Positions 29,149-40,611 of a DNA stretch of 64,000 nt are shown piece after piece (position 1 is the stretch's first letter; the number at the start of each line of letters is the position of its first letter). This DNA comes from Durusdinium trenchii (taxonomy: Eukaryota > Sar > Dinophyceae > Suessiales > Symbiodiniaceae): NCBI GenBank assembly GCA_963970005.1, contig CAXAMN010021962.1:326190-390189 (forward strand), given 5' to 3'. The position numbers and the translations under genes are program-made. The notes under the pieces were generated by a model. It saw nothing but the letters and a program-made list of their open reading frames with translations. It was not told where the DNA came from and ran no database searches.

Positions 29149-29668
29149 TAGGAAAAAAGAATCATGAGTGGGTCCGCACGATGATTATATATCTGTAGGC
29201 TAAACGCTTTCTCTCTTCCTTGACGAGAATGTGATATTCTGAAATGCCGGGCAACAAACCAAACACATCAACGCACTGGTAAAACCATCTAAAACCGACT
29301 CAAGTGTCCGGGAACCGTCGCCATCAGAACGACTCCAAACGACTCGAAACGGCCGTCATCTCTTGGCCCGCACCCCTTTCGATGGACGTCGGGGGGGTGG
29401 TCTGCTGAGTGCGCTCGACCAGGGCGCCTGCGCTCCAGCAAATTGAACTCGGTGACCTAGTTAGAGCACTGAAGCATACTACAACTACCGAGAGGTCTTC
29501 AAAAATGAGGACGTTGATGGCACAAACGCCGCTTCCAGGGCTTCTTGGACTTAAGACAGGGGTTTCCACCGAACCGTTACAAGGATGCATGACCCATGAA
29601 AAGTTGTCAAGGCAACCCTCCTACATGGCACAACCCTTTCAACTTTAAACCATTGCCAGATCTAGCTG

Positions 29669-30064
29669 CTAGATGGGGTGATCACTGGGATAGCCACATT
29701 TGAATTTTGGCTCGTTTCTGCTCATTCCTATTGTTTTCCATCTCTTCAACAGGAGGCCCTGCCGCTCCGACCCCTCCCTCCAACTCCCGCAGGAGGCCGC
29801 ACCTGCACGGGGCTCCGGGATGAGGCGCTTCAGCTGGTCCACCAAACGCTCCTCGGATCTTCGTCGAAGCTCGGCTGCGTGGCCCCCGAACGAACTCGCC
29901 GGGGTCGCCGCCCCCCCGCCGGGAGGTTTGTCTCTGGTCCGAGCGGCCAGGGTGTCTTGCAAACGGCCATGACCCTGGTTCACGTGAGACCTGGGAGGAA
30001 ACGCAATGGAGTCAAAGCTTCGGTTGTCTTCTTTGGAGGTGTTGGGCCCCCGTCTTTGTCGCAA
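29669..30064 (-). CDS. Hypothetical exon
   Basis: Minus-strand frame of up to 131 codons. Its central part (about 29760-29970) has coding-like composition: RLQDTLAARTRDKPPGGGA followed by AELRRRSEERLVDQLKRLIP. The charged helical stretch and G/C-ending codons suggest an exon. No domain is recognised, and the start and ends are not defined. Confidence 0.3.
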   Translation of the reverse strand: MRQRRGPNTSKEDNRSFDSIAFPPRSHVNQGHGRLQDTLAARTRDKPPGGGAATPASSFGGHAAELRRRSEERLVDQLKRLIPEPRAGAASCGSWREGSERQGLLLKRWKTIGMSRNEPKFKCGYPSDHPI

Positions 30065-31207
30065 AATTGCTGCAATTGAGCTGTTTTAACTCTGGACTAT
30101 GTTGGCATTCTGGGATGGGCTCAACAAATGGTTGAAGTATTGCTGCGCCTTAAGGAGGGAACAAGACTGTGTGCATATAGTTCAAGCTGGTGGAATGCTC
30201 ATGAATTCACTAGGAAAAAGGGCTCGTCGGCCATCAATTGGTCACAAGCTCCCGGGTCTGTGCACAAGTTAGTGCTGAACAACAATGAAGAACAGCCATC
30301 CAACAGAAAAAGGTATGCCGAACTTCCCAACACAAACAACCCAACCACCTCTCACGTATCTCGTCTCCTCGTTTCATCCCCTTGGTTGCTCACTCCAAGG
30401 CGTGGATGCGATGATCCAGCGTTTCCAGCTGCGCGGCCTCGCGACACGATTGGCGATCTTCACCCCCTCACAACGCGTTGGGATGCCCCCAAGCCAGGCA
30501 GAAGGAGCCCTAAAGCATCTCAAAACATAATAACTAATAATTGTCTAAACAGTTCATAGGGCCTGGCCTGGTCATGTTTCGTTTCCAGCGCCACGACTTT
30601 TCAGATGTAAAATCGGCCGTTCAAATGGAAACTCAAGCAACCAACAACGCCTGCTCCATCAATACCTGGCAGGTGTGCCGATTCTCACGCCGCACAACTT
30701 TCCTTGGCAGGTGAGATAGAGGATCACTGCACTGTCGTGTGACTAGACCCAGCCAAAAGGCCCAGAGAAATCACAAATCAAATCAGCAACAAACCAGCTT
30801 GCAGCCTCCTACTTGCTTGACCCATATAGGCCTAGTGTTGTAGTCCCACCACCAGCCAGCGAATCGAAACCAAACAGGTGATCTGAAAGAAAAATGCATC
30901 TGCACGCATTTACAGAAGTTGTGTCTTGCGCTGGTTGTCCCCCAAAGCATGTCAATTCCGGAGTACCGTCATCTGTGGGAATAGCAACGCCAGCAGCAGC
31001 AGCAGCAGGAGGAGCAATGTTGGTACCATAGTCATAGTGGTGGTGGTTGTCAGCTTGCATGCACATTCAATCCCTGCACCAGCAGGAGAAGCAGAGCTAT
31101 AGGGCTAGCAGAAACAAAGGACCTTCGGCATTTCAGTGTTTTTCACTGTTGCTGCGGATGTTTGGGATGCGATGGCCATGAGAGTTCTACGTTGGATCTT
31201 GGGACTC
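30065..31207. other. No gene seen
   Basis: No recognisable exon on either strand. A (CAG)5-like stretch occurs near 30987-31005. The plus-strand frame near 30405-30530 (FQLRGLATRLAIFTPSQRV) looks protein-like but has no supporting neighbour on that strand. Confidence 0.4.
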
Positions 31208-33915
31208 TCAAGCACCTACTACATGATCTCCAATCACGTCTCCCCAAGAAAAGTGAACCATCCGTAGCTGCTTGCCCACTTTCCCCGCTTCAGCACATCC
31301 TTGCTGGTCCTTTTGCCACGTGTGTTGGGTGGATTTGACACTGAGCCCGTTTCGGTCAAGGCTCTCCACCTGCCTCACTCGGCCTTCCCAGCGGCTGTTC
31401 TCCTGCTGGGTGGCCTGGTGACCCCCACCGGCGTAGCGCACCCCCTGGCAAGTGAAGACGTAGGCCTCACGGTGATGGCTAAAAAAGGAGGCTGAGGTCT
31501 CAGCAAGTTGAAATAACCAAATGGACTACACACAGCACCAAACGCCTCCAACACCTCTGACCCGTGCTGCTCCCCGCCTGTGCGCTCCCCTCCAGAACCC
31601 CCCACACGTTGCCTTCGGCGGCCACTTCGCCGTCCGGTGGCACCGCCGAACGATGTTGGCCACTTCGGCCTCCCGCAAGCCGCGCGGTGATGCATATCCC
31701 CCTACTAGAAAGTTCAGATGTTCGAGAGTCTCGAATCGAGACTCTACACCCGTCTTGAATTTAGCAAAAGTGAGGACATCAAAAAGCAATAAAAAGACAC
31801 ACACGCACACACAGAGTACAAAAGAAAATGCATCAACAAGTCCCACCTCATAGACCAGCTCCAGTCGCATGACGTTCCGTGCCACTTCCGCGCTCTCCTG
31901 CACCTCTTGCGTCAACCAGGTGGGGGGCCCACCCCGAAAATGCCGTGCCACAGACCAGTGCCAACAAAAGGCTTCATTAGCATCATACACTCTCAAGTCA
32001 GTCTTGGAAAAGTAGTTGCTGGGGGAACAAGTCTTGGTACTGCCAAAAATGTGGGCAACATGTTCGGGCCTTGGTATTGATTGGTTGAGTGGCAAATCCT
32101 GTTGAAGCCGCCATGCAACAAACATGAGAACCGTGTTTTCCTTAAGAAGCCTTGTGGCGGCCGAGTGCCTTGCACTGTTCAGATCCGTCCTCTTGTTCCC
32201 CACCCTCGGAATGCCACGATGACACTCCAGGCCTTGTCATAGCTGTCACTCATGATGGCCTGGATTGCTTCCCACCCAGAACCACGTGACAGGGCTCGAC
32301 CACACACGCCACCCTCCAAGCCCCCACACTCATGCTTGCTACGCCATGCCATACCTCAACTGTCACCGGAAAGCAATACTTCCCCGATGCGAGCCAGTCC
32401 TATGGTACAACCACATTCAGGAAAACCACCCATAAAACTAAGGAACCTCCCGTCTCAACCACAGAACTCGAAACGGGAGGTGGTCCGACCAAGCTTGAGC
32501 ATGCCATTTCCCTGCTAGTCCAAGGGTCAATGAGAAAGTTCATCATCACCTCAGAGTGGATGTGAAGGGATTGAGAACTTCTGAACGCAAAAGTTCAAGG
32601 CCACTCACCGCAGGCACCACTTGCTTCACTGTGAATTGAAATCGCTTGGGCTCCCCAGTCCAGACGGGCAAAAGGAGGCTCCATCCCGTATCCCCATCCT
32701 CGACTGACCTCTATCGTCGAAACCCAGCTTCAATTATAAATATAAGTGACCTAAGCACTAAATTGAAAAGAGCGTAGCCAAGTCACCACCAGCATCACAA
32801 CGACACAGATGACAAGCAGCAGGCGCGCAGTCAAGGATCCAGAGTTGTCCTTGGCCACATTGCGCCAGATCATGTATAGGGCAGGTGGCTGTGGAAACGG
32901 CCCCTTCCATTTTCCTCATTAATTTCCGGGGTGCAGCCCCTGCTGCAGCCACATCATTCTAGGATGACCGATTAGCGAGCCAGTTGAGGACTTCCACAAT
33001 CGCACCTCATAAGTCCACCTCCATCCAACAGAACTGCAAAAGCCACTGGCATTGAGCACAACAGATGTCCCAACCAGCCACAATAAGACAAGACTCGGCG
33101 GGCTCCCACAGCGGCTCGTCATGTCTAGGTTGTTGCACCACGTCATCCGCATCGCCAAAGATGCCATGCATGTACACGTACCACATGGTGGCACCCAAAC
33201 CTTCGAAGGTGAAGGGCTGGTCATAAAGCCTTGTGCGACACGGCGCCACACCCACAACAGATCAGGTGGGGCGGCAGACGCGGAGGGAAGGCAATTCAGA
33301 GTTGGGAACACCAGCGGAAGTGCCTGCATTTTGCAGAGAAGTGGCAGTTGGAAGGCGAAAACAAAGGTCAGCAGCATCACCGACATCACCCAGAAGAAGC
33401 TGGACATATCCCAGAAAATAATGATGAGGGTCCTGAATTCCAACGCTCAGCCCTTCGTTTCAACCTGATCTCACTCCACATGGTGAAGCCATACGCAACC
33501 ATGAAAACACCCTTGGCAGTCCTGACCAGATGCCCTGTAGACGACCCAGCACGAAGGAAGCTTACCAACCTGACGGGCATCCAACGCGACTTGCCAACCG
33601 CAAATCTGAGCATTACAAAATGTCATTGCCGACGGTCACTGCTTCATGAGGGCATAGCTGAGGCACAAGATCCAAATCGAAGTAGCTAGAATCTCCTAGG
33701 TTGGAGGCCATCGCTATTGGGTGGGAGGCCATTAAGTTACTACTAGTAGCTAGTAGCCAGAAGCTACTAGGAGCGACATGCAAGTTGGCCATCACCGCCC
33801 AAACATCAGAAAGACACCCCACCCCACCTGGAGCACACGAAGACAGTGGTGATCGCCAGCAGGTTCCGACCCTCCCAAATGGTGGTGCCTTCCTCCACGA
33901 AGATGCCTAAAACAA
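31208..33915 (-). CDS. Polycystin/TRP-like ion channel, spliced exons
   Basis: Exons on the minus strand give, in order, pieces of a voltage-gated-like cation channel of the PKD/TRP kind common in dinoflagellates. About 33912-33840: EEGTTIWEGRNLLAITTVF. 33443-33360: FRTLIIIFWDMSSFFWVMSV and on to LLTFVFAF, a long transmembrane segment like S5. 33225-33145: FEGLGATMWYVYMHGIFGDA, a pore-helix and filter-like segment. About 33105-33050: PSLVLLWLVGTSVVLNA, like S6. 32258-32215: AIMSDSYDKAWSVI, the conserved post-S6 motif, bounded by a CCAG acceptor and a GTGG donor. Then cytoplasmic exons at 32185-32105, 32012-31850 (TWLTQEVQESAEVARNVMRL) and about 31445-31235 (QENSRWEGRVRQVESLDRNG). Another hydrophobic exon (LLLVICVVVMLVVTWLRS, 32885-32762) lies between S6 and the AIMSD exon and does not fit the usual order. 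Exon joins are not proven. Confidence 0.5.
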
Positions 33916-33969
33916 AACCCATAGAAATCCAAGCAACTGCCTTTTCTCCCACACCTTGCCAATAAACCT

Positions 33970-34240
33970 GCCCAAGACTAGGTGATGGGGAAACCTCAAA
34001 GCAGAATTTTGTTCTGCAAACCTCTCGATGTCTAGTTCTCTTCGGCCGCCTTTGGACCTGAGAACGACCTGGGTGAAACCATAGCGATGGTCTGCCACCG
34101 ATGGCGCCCCTGAGCTCTGCAGGTGCGCGCGAATCTGATGCCGTCGCCCTGTGTGGATGCGGATCGCCAGCAGGGACGAGGGCGACGCAGCGCCTCGCTC
34201 CCAGTGGGCCAGCAAACGCACGGAGGACCTCAGCCATCTG
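33970..34240 (-). CDS. RluA-type RNA pseudouridine synthase exon
   Basis: The minus-strand frame contains LLAIRIHTGRRHQIRAHLQS followed by VADHRYG (34164-34078). This is the signature at the end of the RluA/RsuA pseudouridine-synthase catalytic domain ('L.TGR.HQIR.HL...G.PI.GD..YG'). The enzyme isomerises uridine in rRNA or tRNA. Only the C-terminal part of the domain is seen; the catalytic-Asp exon (HRLD motif) was not found, perhaps because the retroelement-bearing stretch to the right separates it. The ion-channel exons begin about 60 bp downstream on the same strand, so adjacent or fused genes are possible. Confidence 0.6.
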
Positions 34241-34389
34241 CCCGTGCAAGGCATATGGCCAACAAAGCAACTGAGCAAAGGAGGTGGTTGCAGACAGTCT
34301 GCCAAGAAAAAATCCAGCCACCCAACTCCTACCCTTTGACCCTAAAAAAAGAAAAGAAAGCAAGTTGTAAAGAGTCTAAAGGTTAAAAT

Positions 34390-34567
34390 AGGTAGATAGA
34401 TAGATAGGTAGATAGATAGATAGATAGATCGGTGGATAGGTAGGTAGGTAGATAGATAGAAAGACAGACAGATAGATAGATAGAGAGATAGAGAGATAGA
34501 GGGATATAGAGAGATCGACAGATAGATAGATAGATAGATAGACGGATAGATAAACAAATAGATAAAT
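34390..34567. repeat. (GATA)n microsatellite
   Basis: About 175 bp of GATA units with GGTA, GACA and GAGA variants, ending directly beside the left target duplication of the copia element. It yields spurious Leu/Tyr/Ser/Ile-rich frames on the minus strand. Confidence 0.95.
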
Positions 34568-34571
34568 ACAC

Positions 34572-34576
34572 ACAAA
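34572..34576. repeat. Target-site duplication of the copia element (left)
   Basis: ACAAA directly outside the left LTR. The same five bases lie at 40791-40795 directly outside the right LTR. Five bp is the usual size for Ty1/copia. Confidence 0.7.
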
Positions 34577-34778
34577 GGTAAAGAAATTTTGAGTGGATCT
34601 AACCACTCCCCATCAACTCAAAGCGCAGCGGCTTTCCTTTCCTGCTCTGGGCTCTCAGTTCAGCTTCTAGACTCCGCTGATGGAGTCAAGTGAAAAGGGG
34701 CTTCGGGACAGATACACAGTCCACACGCAGCAAGCTACCTTACAAGCTAGCAACTCTAGATGACTATACATCTCTACA
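34577..34778 (-). repeat. 3' LTR of copia element
   Basis: About 202 bp, matching the right LTR at 40611-40790 except for scattered substitutions and a 22-bp segment present only here (near 34698-34719). On the minus strand it begins TGTAGAGATG; the end that should read ..TTTGCA is mutated to ..TTTACC. The purine-rich AGGAGGCG just inside (minus strand) may be the polypurine tract. Confidence 0.75.
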
Positions 34779-34869
34779 CGCCTCCTGAACGCGTGTCTCC
34801 TTGAGACACAAATGAAAAGAGATGCCTAGCTAGCCACGGCTCAATGCCCCTCAGTGGCACTTCAGGCCT

Positions 34870-35238
34870 TCAAGGCAAGCGAGCGCTTGAGCGGCAGTGC
34901 ATTCTTCGAGCAACGTTTTCGTCCGGCGGCTGTTTGAGGGTAGATCGCTTAGCAAGCTCAATCTTCCCAGAGAGGACTTGTTGTTGGGTCCACAGAAGAA
35001 CTGTATCTACTTGCTTGGCTTTCCCCGATCCATGTCGGCTGCCTGTTGCTAAGCCTGTTGTTGCGTCCATATAGCATGTGATACTGACACGTATGTTCCA
35101 GTCTGCCAATAAGCTCTGCTCACCAAGAGCTTGGCGTGAACCAGATACCAACCCATAATACTCAGCTTCTCCAGAGCTGAGTGCAATAACTGCTTGTGAC
35201 TTGCGTGTATTGCGAGTAGTGCACTTTCCCAAAAGCAA
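34870..35238 (-). pseudogene. Copia RNase H region
   Basis: Reads SQAVIALSSGEAEYYGLVSG, with the RNase H Glu in the standard copia 'ALSS.EAEY' motif, then ITCYMDATTGLATGSRHGSGK and KQVDTVLLWTQQ, the usual C-terminal end of copia polyproteins. It ends in the 3' region about 90 bp before the LTR. It is separated by stop codons or frame changes from the RT part upstream. Confidence 0.85.
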
Positions 35239-35249
35239 AACTGTACCAG

Positions 35250-36450
35250 TTGTACTCGTTCGAGATCTTAATCAACCAGCATGATCTGCGTCAACCCGAA
35301 CATCAAGCTGGGTGAACTGTGTCTGATTTGGAAACAAGTGCAACAATCGGGGATATGATCGCAAATAGCGAGCCCGACGCTTCAGCATCTGCATATGCGT
35401 GGGGTTCAACCCTTTTGCCAGCTCCTTTCCAGGAAGGAGTAGATCAGGACGATCTCGGGAAAGGTAAGCCAACCTCATGCTCACTGAGCGATAGCGAGCC
35501 GCCTCCTCGTTGCTGAGAGGTTCTGACTCGCAAACATCCTCCATTCGCTCTTTCACAAGTGGTGTTGTGATCTTTGCAGCTTCACCACCTACCTCTTGCA
35601 AGATCAACTCCACACGTCGTGGATCTGCTTCGAGCTCAATTCCTTCACTGGCCAAGTGACCAACCTGTTGAGAATAACAATGGTTTGATTGACTCCTTCC
35701 ATTCCTGGGGGCCAAGAATACCACGGACGTCAATTGTCCGATGTTTCTTCAACTCTTCTGCGAACCATTCTAAGTTGGACTTGGAACCTACTCAAGTAAA
35801 ATCACCACCATGAACTTCTACACGAATCTGCTTTCCCGGGCGATAACAAATACAAGAGTTTGACTTGCCCTGTACAAAACCAATGGGTGTCGTAACGACA
35901 CAAATGGCTGCTTCCCAGTTTGCTGGTGCATCGCGAGTTCCATACAAGCTTTTCTTCAGCAAACCAACAACATCAGGACCATAACCTGCTTCTGGTGGAA
36001 GTTCCACCAGCAATCGCCTCCTGGCTGGCGACTAAAAGTGTGCTTCACGTCGATGAAAATCAAGCAAATGTCTCTTGGTTGTGTGATCCGTTTGCCACTT
36101 ATATCTGGAATTCGCTCTGTGACTGCAAGTGTGAACAACATTCGAAGTGCTGCGATGGGTGGCATCGAAGCGAAGAAATCGCTCCAAGTGCTCCAATCGT
36201 TGTCAGCCTTCTTTTTAATTCACGAGCAACCAATCGGCTTCTGCACTTCTCTTTCTCCTCGTCGCCCTTGTTGACAGGAACCCAACGAGTTGAAATGACC
36301 TTCTCGCCAATGGGGTGAGGGATGATCCCAAACTCCCATGTCTCCGACGACGGAAATCTCTTCCTTTCGAGCGGCAACCACTTTCTCCGGCTTCAGCTCT
36401 TTCCCACTGACATCATCCCAGTAGCGAGGCAACTTTTCCGGATCTAACCC
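35250..36450 (-). pseudogene. Copia reverse transcriptase region
   Basis: Pieces in different frames: VPVNKGDEEKEKCRSRLVAR (36330-36200), the motif-A piece RDICLIFIDVKHTF (Asp at about 36051-36049), VVGLLKKSLYGTRDAPANWE (about 35970-35900), and RYRSVSMRLAYLSRDRPDLL (35490 region), then DVRVDADHAG, the first RNase H Asp (35280s). In the motif-C segment the usual 'HGDDF' reads VHGGDFT (about 35800), so one of the two catalytic aspartates is lost. Several frameshifts. Non-functional. Confidence 0.85.
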
Positions 36451-38031
36451 GAAATCTTCCTCACAAACGGGTATTTGACTGCCTCAACCTGTTGAAGGAA
36501 ACCTTTCCTTTGCGCTGTAAGCAAATTAGCGACTTCCATTTCAGCGTCAGCAATAATATCAGGGGAATTTTCGGCCTGCTCGGCGGAACGTTTTGCTCCT
36601 CAAGCTTCTGTTTCTGGCGGCTCTAACCGCGGGTCATCCGGAGGATTGGGCGCAGGTCGTTTGACACCTGAACCACTGGGATTTGGATACCCGGAGCTTT
36701 GATGAGGGTTTTCGGCCACCTCCTGTTTGGCTAGTTCTTCACGTTCTTGTGTAGTCTTCAGCCTATTTCTGGCATACTCAGTCTCTTGAAGACGACCTAC
36801 TCCGCGAAGTCTACAGTTCTCTGCGCGCAAGACTCCTTGACGATCTTCTCCGGCTCGAATCTTACCACAAGCTGGACAACCTGCAGAGTAACCAAACCTA
36901 TCGAAATCGTCTTGACGAAGACTCGACGGTAGTGCGGCTTGTTCTCTGAGGTCTCGATCTTCTGAACTTCGACTTCTGGCAGTTCGACTTCAGGCAACTC
37001 TAAAGCTTCACGAGGTTCAACGCTTCTTCGACGGATTGGGTGCCCAAGGCGTACCCTGCATGCTTTCTAGGGCTCTGCACTCCACTGTTGGTCTTCGCGT
37101 TCGACGAATCGACTAAACAACAACTATACCTTTGCTTGTTCCTATGATCTTCTCGGTTGTGTGCAATCGAACCCCTAAGAAGAAAACACTTGATTCCCAT
37201 CGAACTGCAAGTTTGCGCTGTGTTCGAACCCTATAATCTACATGCTCTCCAAACGAAGGAAGCGGGACTGTCCAATCTCGACCTCGAATTTTTGCGAATG
37301 GTGTCAAAGTGTCCTTTGCACGCTCACCATAAGAAACAACGTGTGCAAAACACCGACATGTTCAATGAGCCAACCCAAAAGTGGAGAGTTTGGGTCGATC
37401 TGTTTGCCAATGTTGCGCTCCATGTGATCTTTGAGAGTGCGACAAAGACCTTGTGTTTGACCAACTGTGACATATCAGCTTCACCGTTTGACATGCCATG
37501 TGAATCACCTTTGGGTGAATTCTCCAACTGACACTCGATGTTTTGTGAAGCAAAAGTGTTCTTGACTGCACTTGCCAATGCCAAAATGGTGGGCTCTTGG
37601 TCCGATTTCAGAATCAACTTTATGCAACCAAGAAACTGAATGCTTCGAACCAGTGCAGCTTCTGGGTAAAAATGCCCTGTGCCTTTGCAAGGATCTAAAT
37701 GGATGAAAATGGCTTTTGTGAAACGATCACGCACGACCAAAACTGGCATCTTCTGTCCACCAACTGCATCCTGGGGCAGTTCACCTGGTGCACCTAAGAA
37801 ACCATAGTCGATGGAGACCACTGGCATTGTTGAGTTAAAAAGAGCGTCCACGACCTCGTACACAATGAGGACACCATGAACGAAAAGGTACGCGTGAAAC
37901 ATTGTGCGCGTGTACCATCTCAGGCGTCGGTCGATTTGGCTGCGCAAGTGGCCTCGCGGGAAGGGCATCATCCGCTGAAGCCTCCACTGCCACTTCGACC
38001 TCGCCTCCTGCCTCTTCGGCCAAGGCGTCAC
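36451..38031 (-). pseudogene. Copia integrase region and integrase-RT linker
   Basis: Around 37930-37840 one frame reads HAHNVSRVPFRSWCPHCVRG, the HHCC zinc motif typical of dinoflagellate copia integrases. The core continues in another frame at 37830-37450: SIDYGFLGAPG (first Asp), LILKSDQEPTI (second Asp) and SHGMSNGEADMSQ (Glu). After it, 37200 reads ESSVFFLGVRLHTTEKIIG, a stretch common in this element group. The zinc and catalytic parts are out of frame with each other. No intact enzyme. Confidence 0.8.
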
Positions 38032-38157
38032 CAGTGGGTCTTACAGACCATTCTTATCCTGCCCTGGAAAAGGGTCCCATGCCCATGTGGGCAACTTCCA
38101 AACACCATTTCGCAAATAAATCTTGATCTTTGTGCCATTTTTTTGAACTGGACGTAT

Positions 38158-38355
38158 TCACTGGGATCCATGCCCATACTCAATGAGCTTTCCCACGCTC
38201 AGCAATGGTTTGCTGGTCTCAACCGGGCCATGACTTTCCCACAGCACAATACGACCATCTGCCATACAATACTCCTTATACCCTAATGCTGGTCCAACAT
38301 CATGACTGTTGCTTGCGCCGGAATTTAACCAAAAAAATATCCATATGTGACCCAC
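38158..38355 (-). pseudogene. Copia aspartic protease, catalytic Asp replaced
   Basis: The active-site motif of retroviral-type proteases (DSGAS) reads WLNSGASNSHDVGPALG here. The codon at 38325-38323 is AAT (Asn) in place of the essential Asp codon, a single-base change. It is followed by a plausible protease strand (IVLWESHGP). Frames change on both sides. Confidence 0.7.
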
Positions 38356-40611
38356 CTTTACTGCTCGGCCTCATTGAGAATCTCGACATTCTCAAGCGGC
38401 AACTCCACTTCAGCAGCCACCGGAAAGGGATTCTCCGATTCATCGGGGTCATCTCCCACGCGGCCACTTCGAGGATTCAAAGGACGCAGGCTGCGTGCCA
38501 CCGCCTGGTGCTCGAGGTTCACTTGAGGGCGCTTCCTCTCTTCGATCTCCGCAGATCCAGCTGCAACATCTGTCTCCCAAGTCTCAGTGTCGTCTTGGGA
38601 CTTCCTCTTTGGCTGGTCTTTCCAACCTCCTTGCCACTCGCCAATCCTTGAGCTTCTCCTTGGCATACTTGGACTCATAGGTCTCTTTGTACCAATCATG
38701 CTTCCAGTTGTTGTAGTCCTGATCTTGGGACCACCGTTGGCTTTTCGTGTTGCGGTTGTCATCGAATCACTTCACAGTACCGGTCTTCTTGGCCTCTTCT
38801 TCTTGAACCTGTTCAGGCTCCATTGGACTCTTGTCCACTGTCTTTCCCTTCTTCCAATTCTTCTTGTTCCACTTCTTCTTGGCCTTGTTGGCCTTCTTGC
38901 GCTTGGCTTCTGCAGGGCCAAGCTTGGTCTTTCGAGGCTTATCTCAAGATTTTCCTCTTCCTCTTCTGCCATGTGCCTCTTCTCACTCTTGGTGAGAGGC
39001 TTTCTCTCCATCTCTTTTGCCAAGTCGCCAGTCGCCAAAGGAAATGTCTGCCTCTTGGACGCCATGCCCTTGGGATCACTCTCTTCATCCCGGGCAACGC
39101 GCTGAAAAGCGCGTTCTTTGGTGCCTGCCAACCGATGCTTGGATGCACGCAGTCTTCCTCTTTCCTTTTGATAGGCGAATCTCTTCCCATGAACTTGGTC
39201 CATGGTCTGGCGAATTGACTTTTTTGTCCTCACCTCTTCCAATTGATCTTTGAGCTTCTTCAAATCTGCTTTCTTCTCCTCCAGGGCTGCTTGAACTTTG
39301 ACAGCGCCTGGGATGGGGACCAATGCTTCTTTGAAGCTGCGAACTTCAGTGGCTCGCTGGGAAATCAAGGTTTGAAGCATATCTGATTTGCCTCCAGGCT
39401 CCGGCAATGGTCTTGCTGAGCGACCAAATTCCCATGGATACTGCTTGGTCTTCAGCGGTTTTGGATCAACTGGCGCGGCCTTTACTGCAGGTGCCTCTTT
39501 TGGCGTCGCGGCTGCTAATGCAAGAGAAGACTGTGATGGAGCTCTTGACTTTGGAGAAGGCTGGAGGACAAGTTTGGCCTCCTTGGGACTTGCTTTGACC
39601 TTTGGTGAGGGGGCATCTCTTGCCTTTGGATCTCTGGCCTGCCTCCTCTTGGTAATGCTGCCTTGGGCGATGGCTTTCTCCAAGATCTTGGTGACCACCC
39701 ACCACCACTGGATCCTTCGCCTCTGGATCCTCTTCTTCTTCACCTCCTTCTTCATCACCACATGACTCATAATACCTACCAGGCTTGGAGGGTCTTGGCC
39801 AGTCATCATCTTCTTCTTCTGCTTCTTGATGGCCTCTTCTGGATCTTCCTCCACATAGTTCTTCAAAGGGTCGAGGGCCAACCTTTTGCCTGAGTGTATC
39901 ATCTGATGGTTTTGGTTGACCCCTTGAAACATACTCTGTAACATCAGATTCCCATCAATCCAATTGAGAACGAAGTGCCGTCAATGTCGATCTTGGGGGA
40001 TTCAAAAACCTTCAAAGTAGTCGAATGTCTGTACATGGCATCAATGTCCGTGATGGTCGAATTGACGAGGTTGTCTGCGGTCACTGGGCCATCTCCTTTC
40101 CCGCGGGCAAAGTCCAAAGCTCCGGCTTTCCAATGCTTGCCAGCTTCCTCATGAGGTCCTTTGAGCTGCTCAGGTTCAACCACACCGGGTTTGCTCTTCA
40201 AGCTCTTGAGAGTTTCTGTGAGCGCAGGTGTCGGTGCTGCCTGCTCCCTTGCAATCTGAGCTTGCCCCAACTGAAGGTTCTGAAGAATCAGCCCAAGCAT
40301 GTTTTCTGCTGCCGAGCCACCTCCTGCTCCTGTGGGTGGGCCACTTGGTGATGTTGGTTGTGCCATTGCCTCTACTGGTAGGGCAATTGGCGTGACAAGC
40401 GCTCAAGGAGTGAGCAAGGGTACTCTTGCAAGTACCTGCCAAGGAATCCAAAGATCCTCTGGAACTTCCTGACTCCAAACAATTTCCTCACCCAACGTGT
40501 CCACTGACGCTGGGCAGGCGAGCGTGCTGTATCAGCACTTCCCGTTGCAGGTTCCATCAATTCAAACTCACTGTCGCTACCTGAGCCAGAACCAGGTAGC
40601 TCCCCTACCAT
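38356..40611 (-). CDS. Copia gag-like region (three consecutive frames)
   Basis: A 79-codon frame begins at the LTR/primer-site junction (40611-40372). Next comes a 140-codon frame (40366-39944, MAQPTSPSGPPTGAGGGSAA...) and a 390-codon frame (39944-38772) that is very Lys/Arg/Glu rich with a long charged helix (ALEEKKADLKKLKDQLEEVR). A further basic frame covers 38762-38358. The second and third overlap as TGATG, stop and ATG sharing bases. The position and composition fit a dinoflagellate copia gag; no CCHC knuckle seen. Confidence 0.55.

Larger units (their letters stand above)
24489..29668. other. Repeat-rich stretch with weak exon candidates
   Basis: Nothing is firmly assignable. Minus-strand candidates are a proline-rich segment at about 27655-27760 (EEPPAPPAPPPPVPAPVRG) and one at about 27900-28040 (VERGPPPKNIPMAWVEAWV). 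Both have protein-like composition but no domain. Two overlapping plus-strand frames of 252 and 303 codons (27619-28377, 27821-28732) cover the same ground and look non-coding (see rejected). Family-B repeats lie at 27119-27200 and 27545-27632, and ACTAGT-type repeats at 29031-29148. An 11-bp unit (cttgcgcccgc) is repeated three times near 27905-27940. Confidence 0.35.

Noticed and set aside
34342..34606. Leu/Tyr/Ser/Ile-rich proteins on the minus strand
   Set aside because: They are translations of the (GATA)n repeat.
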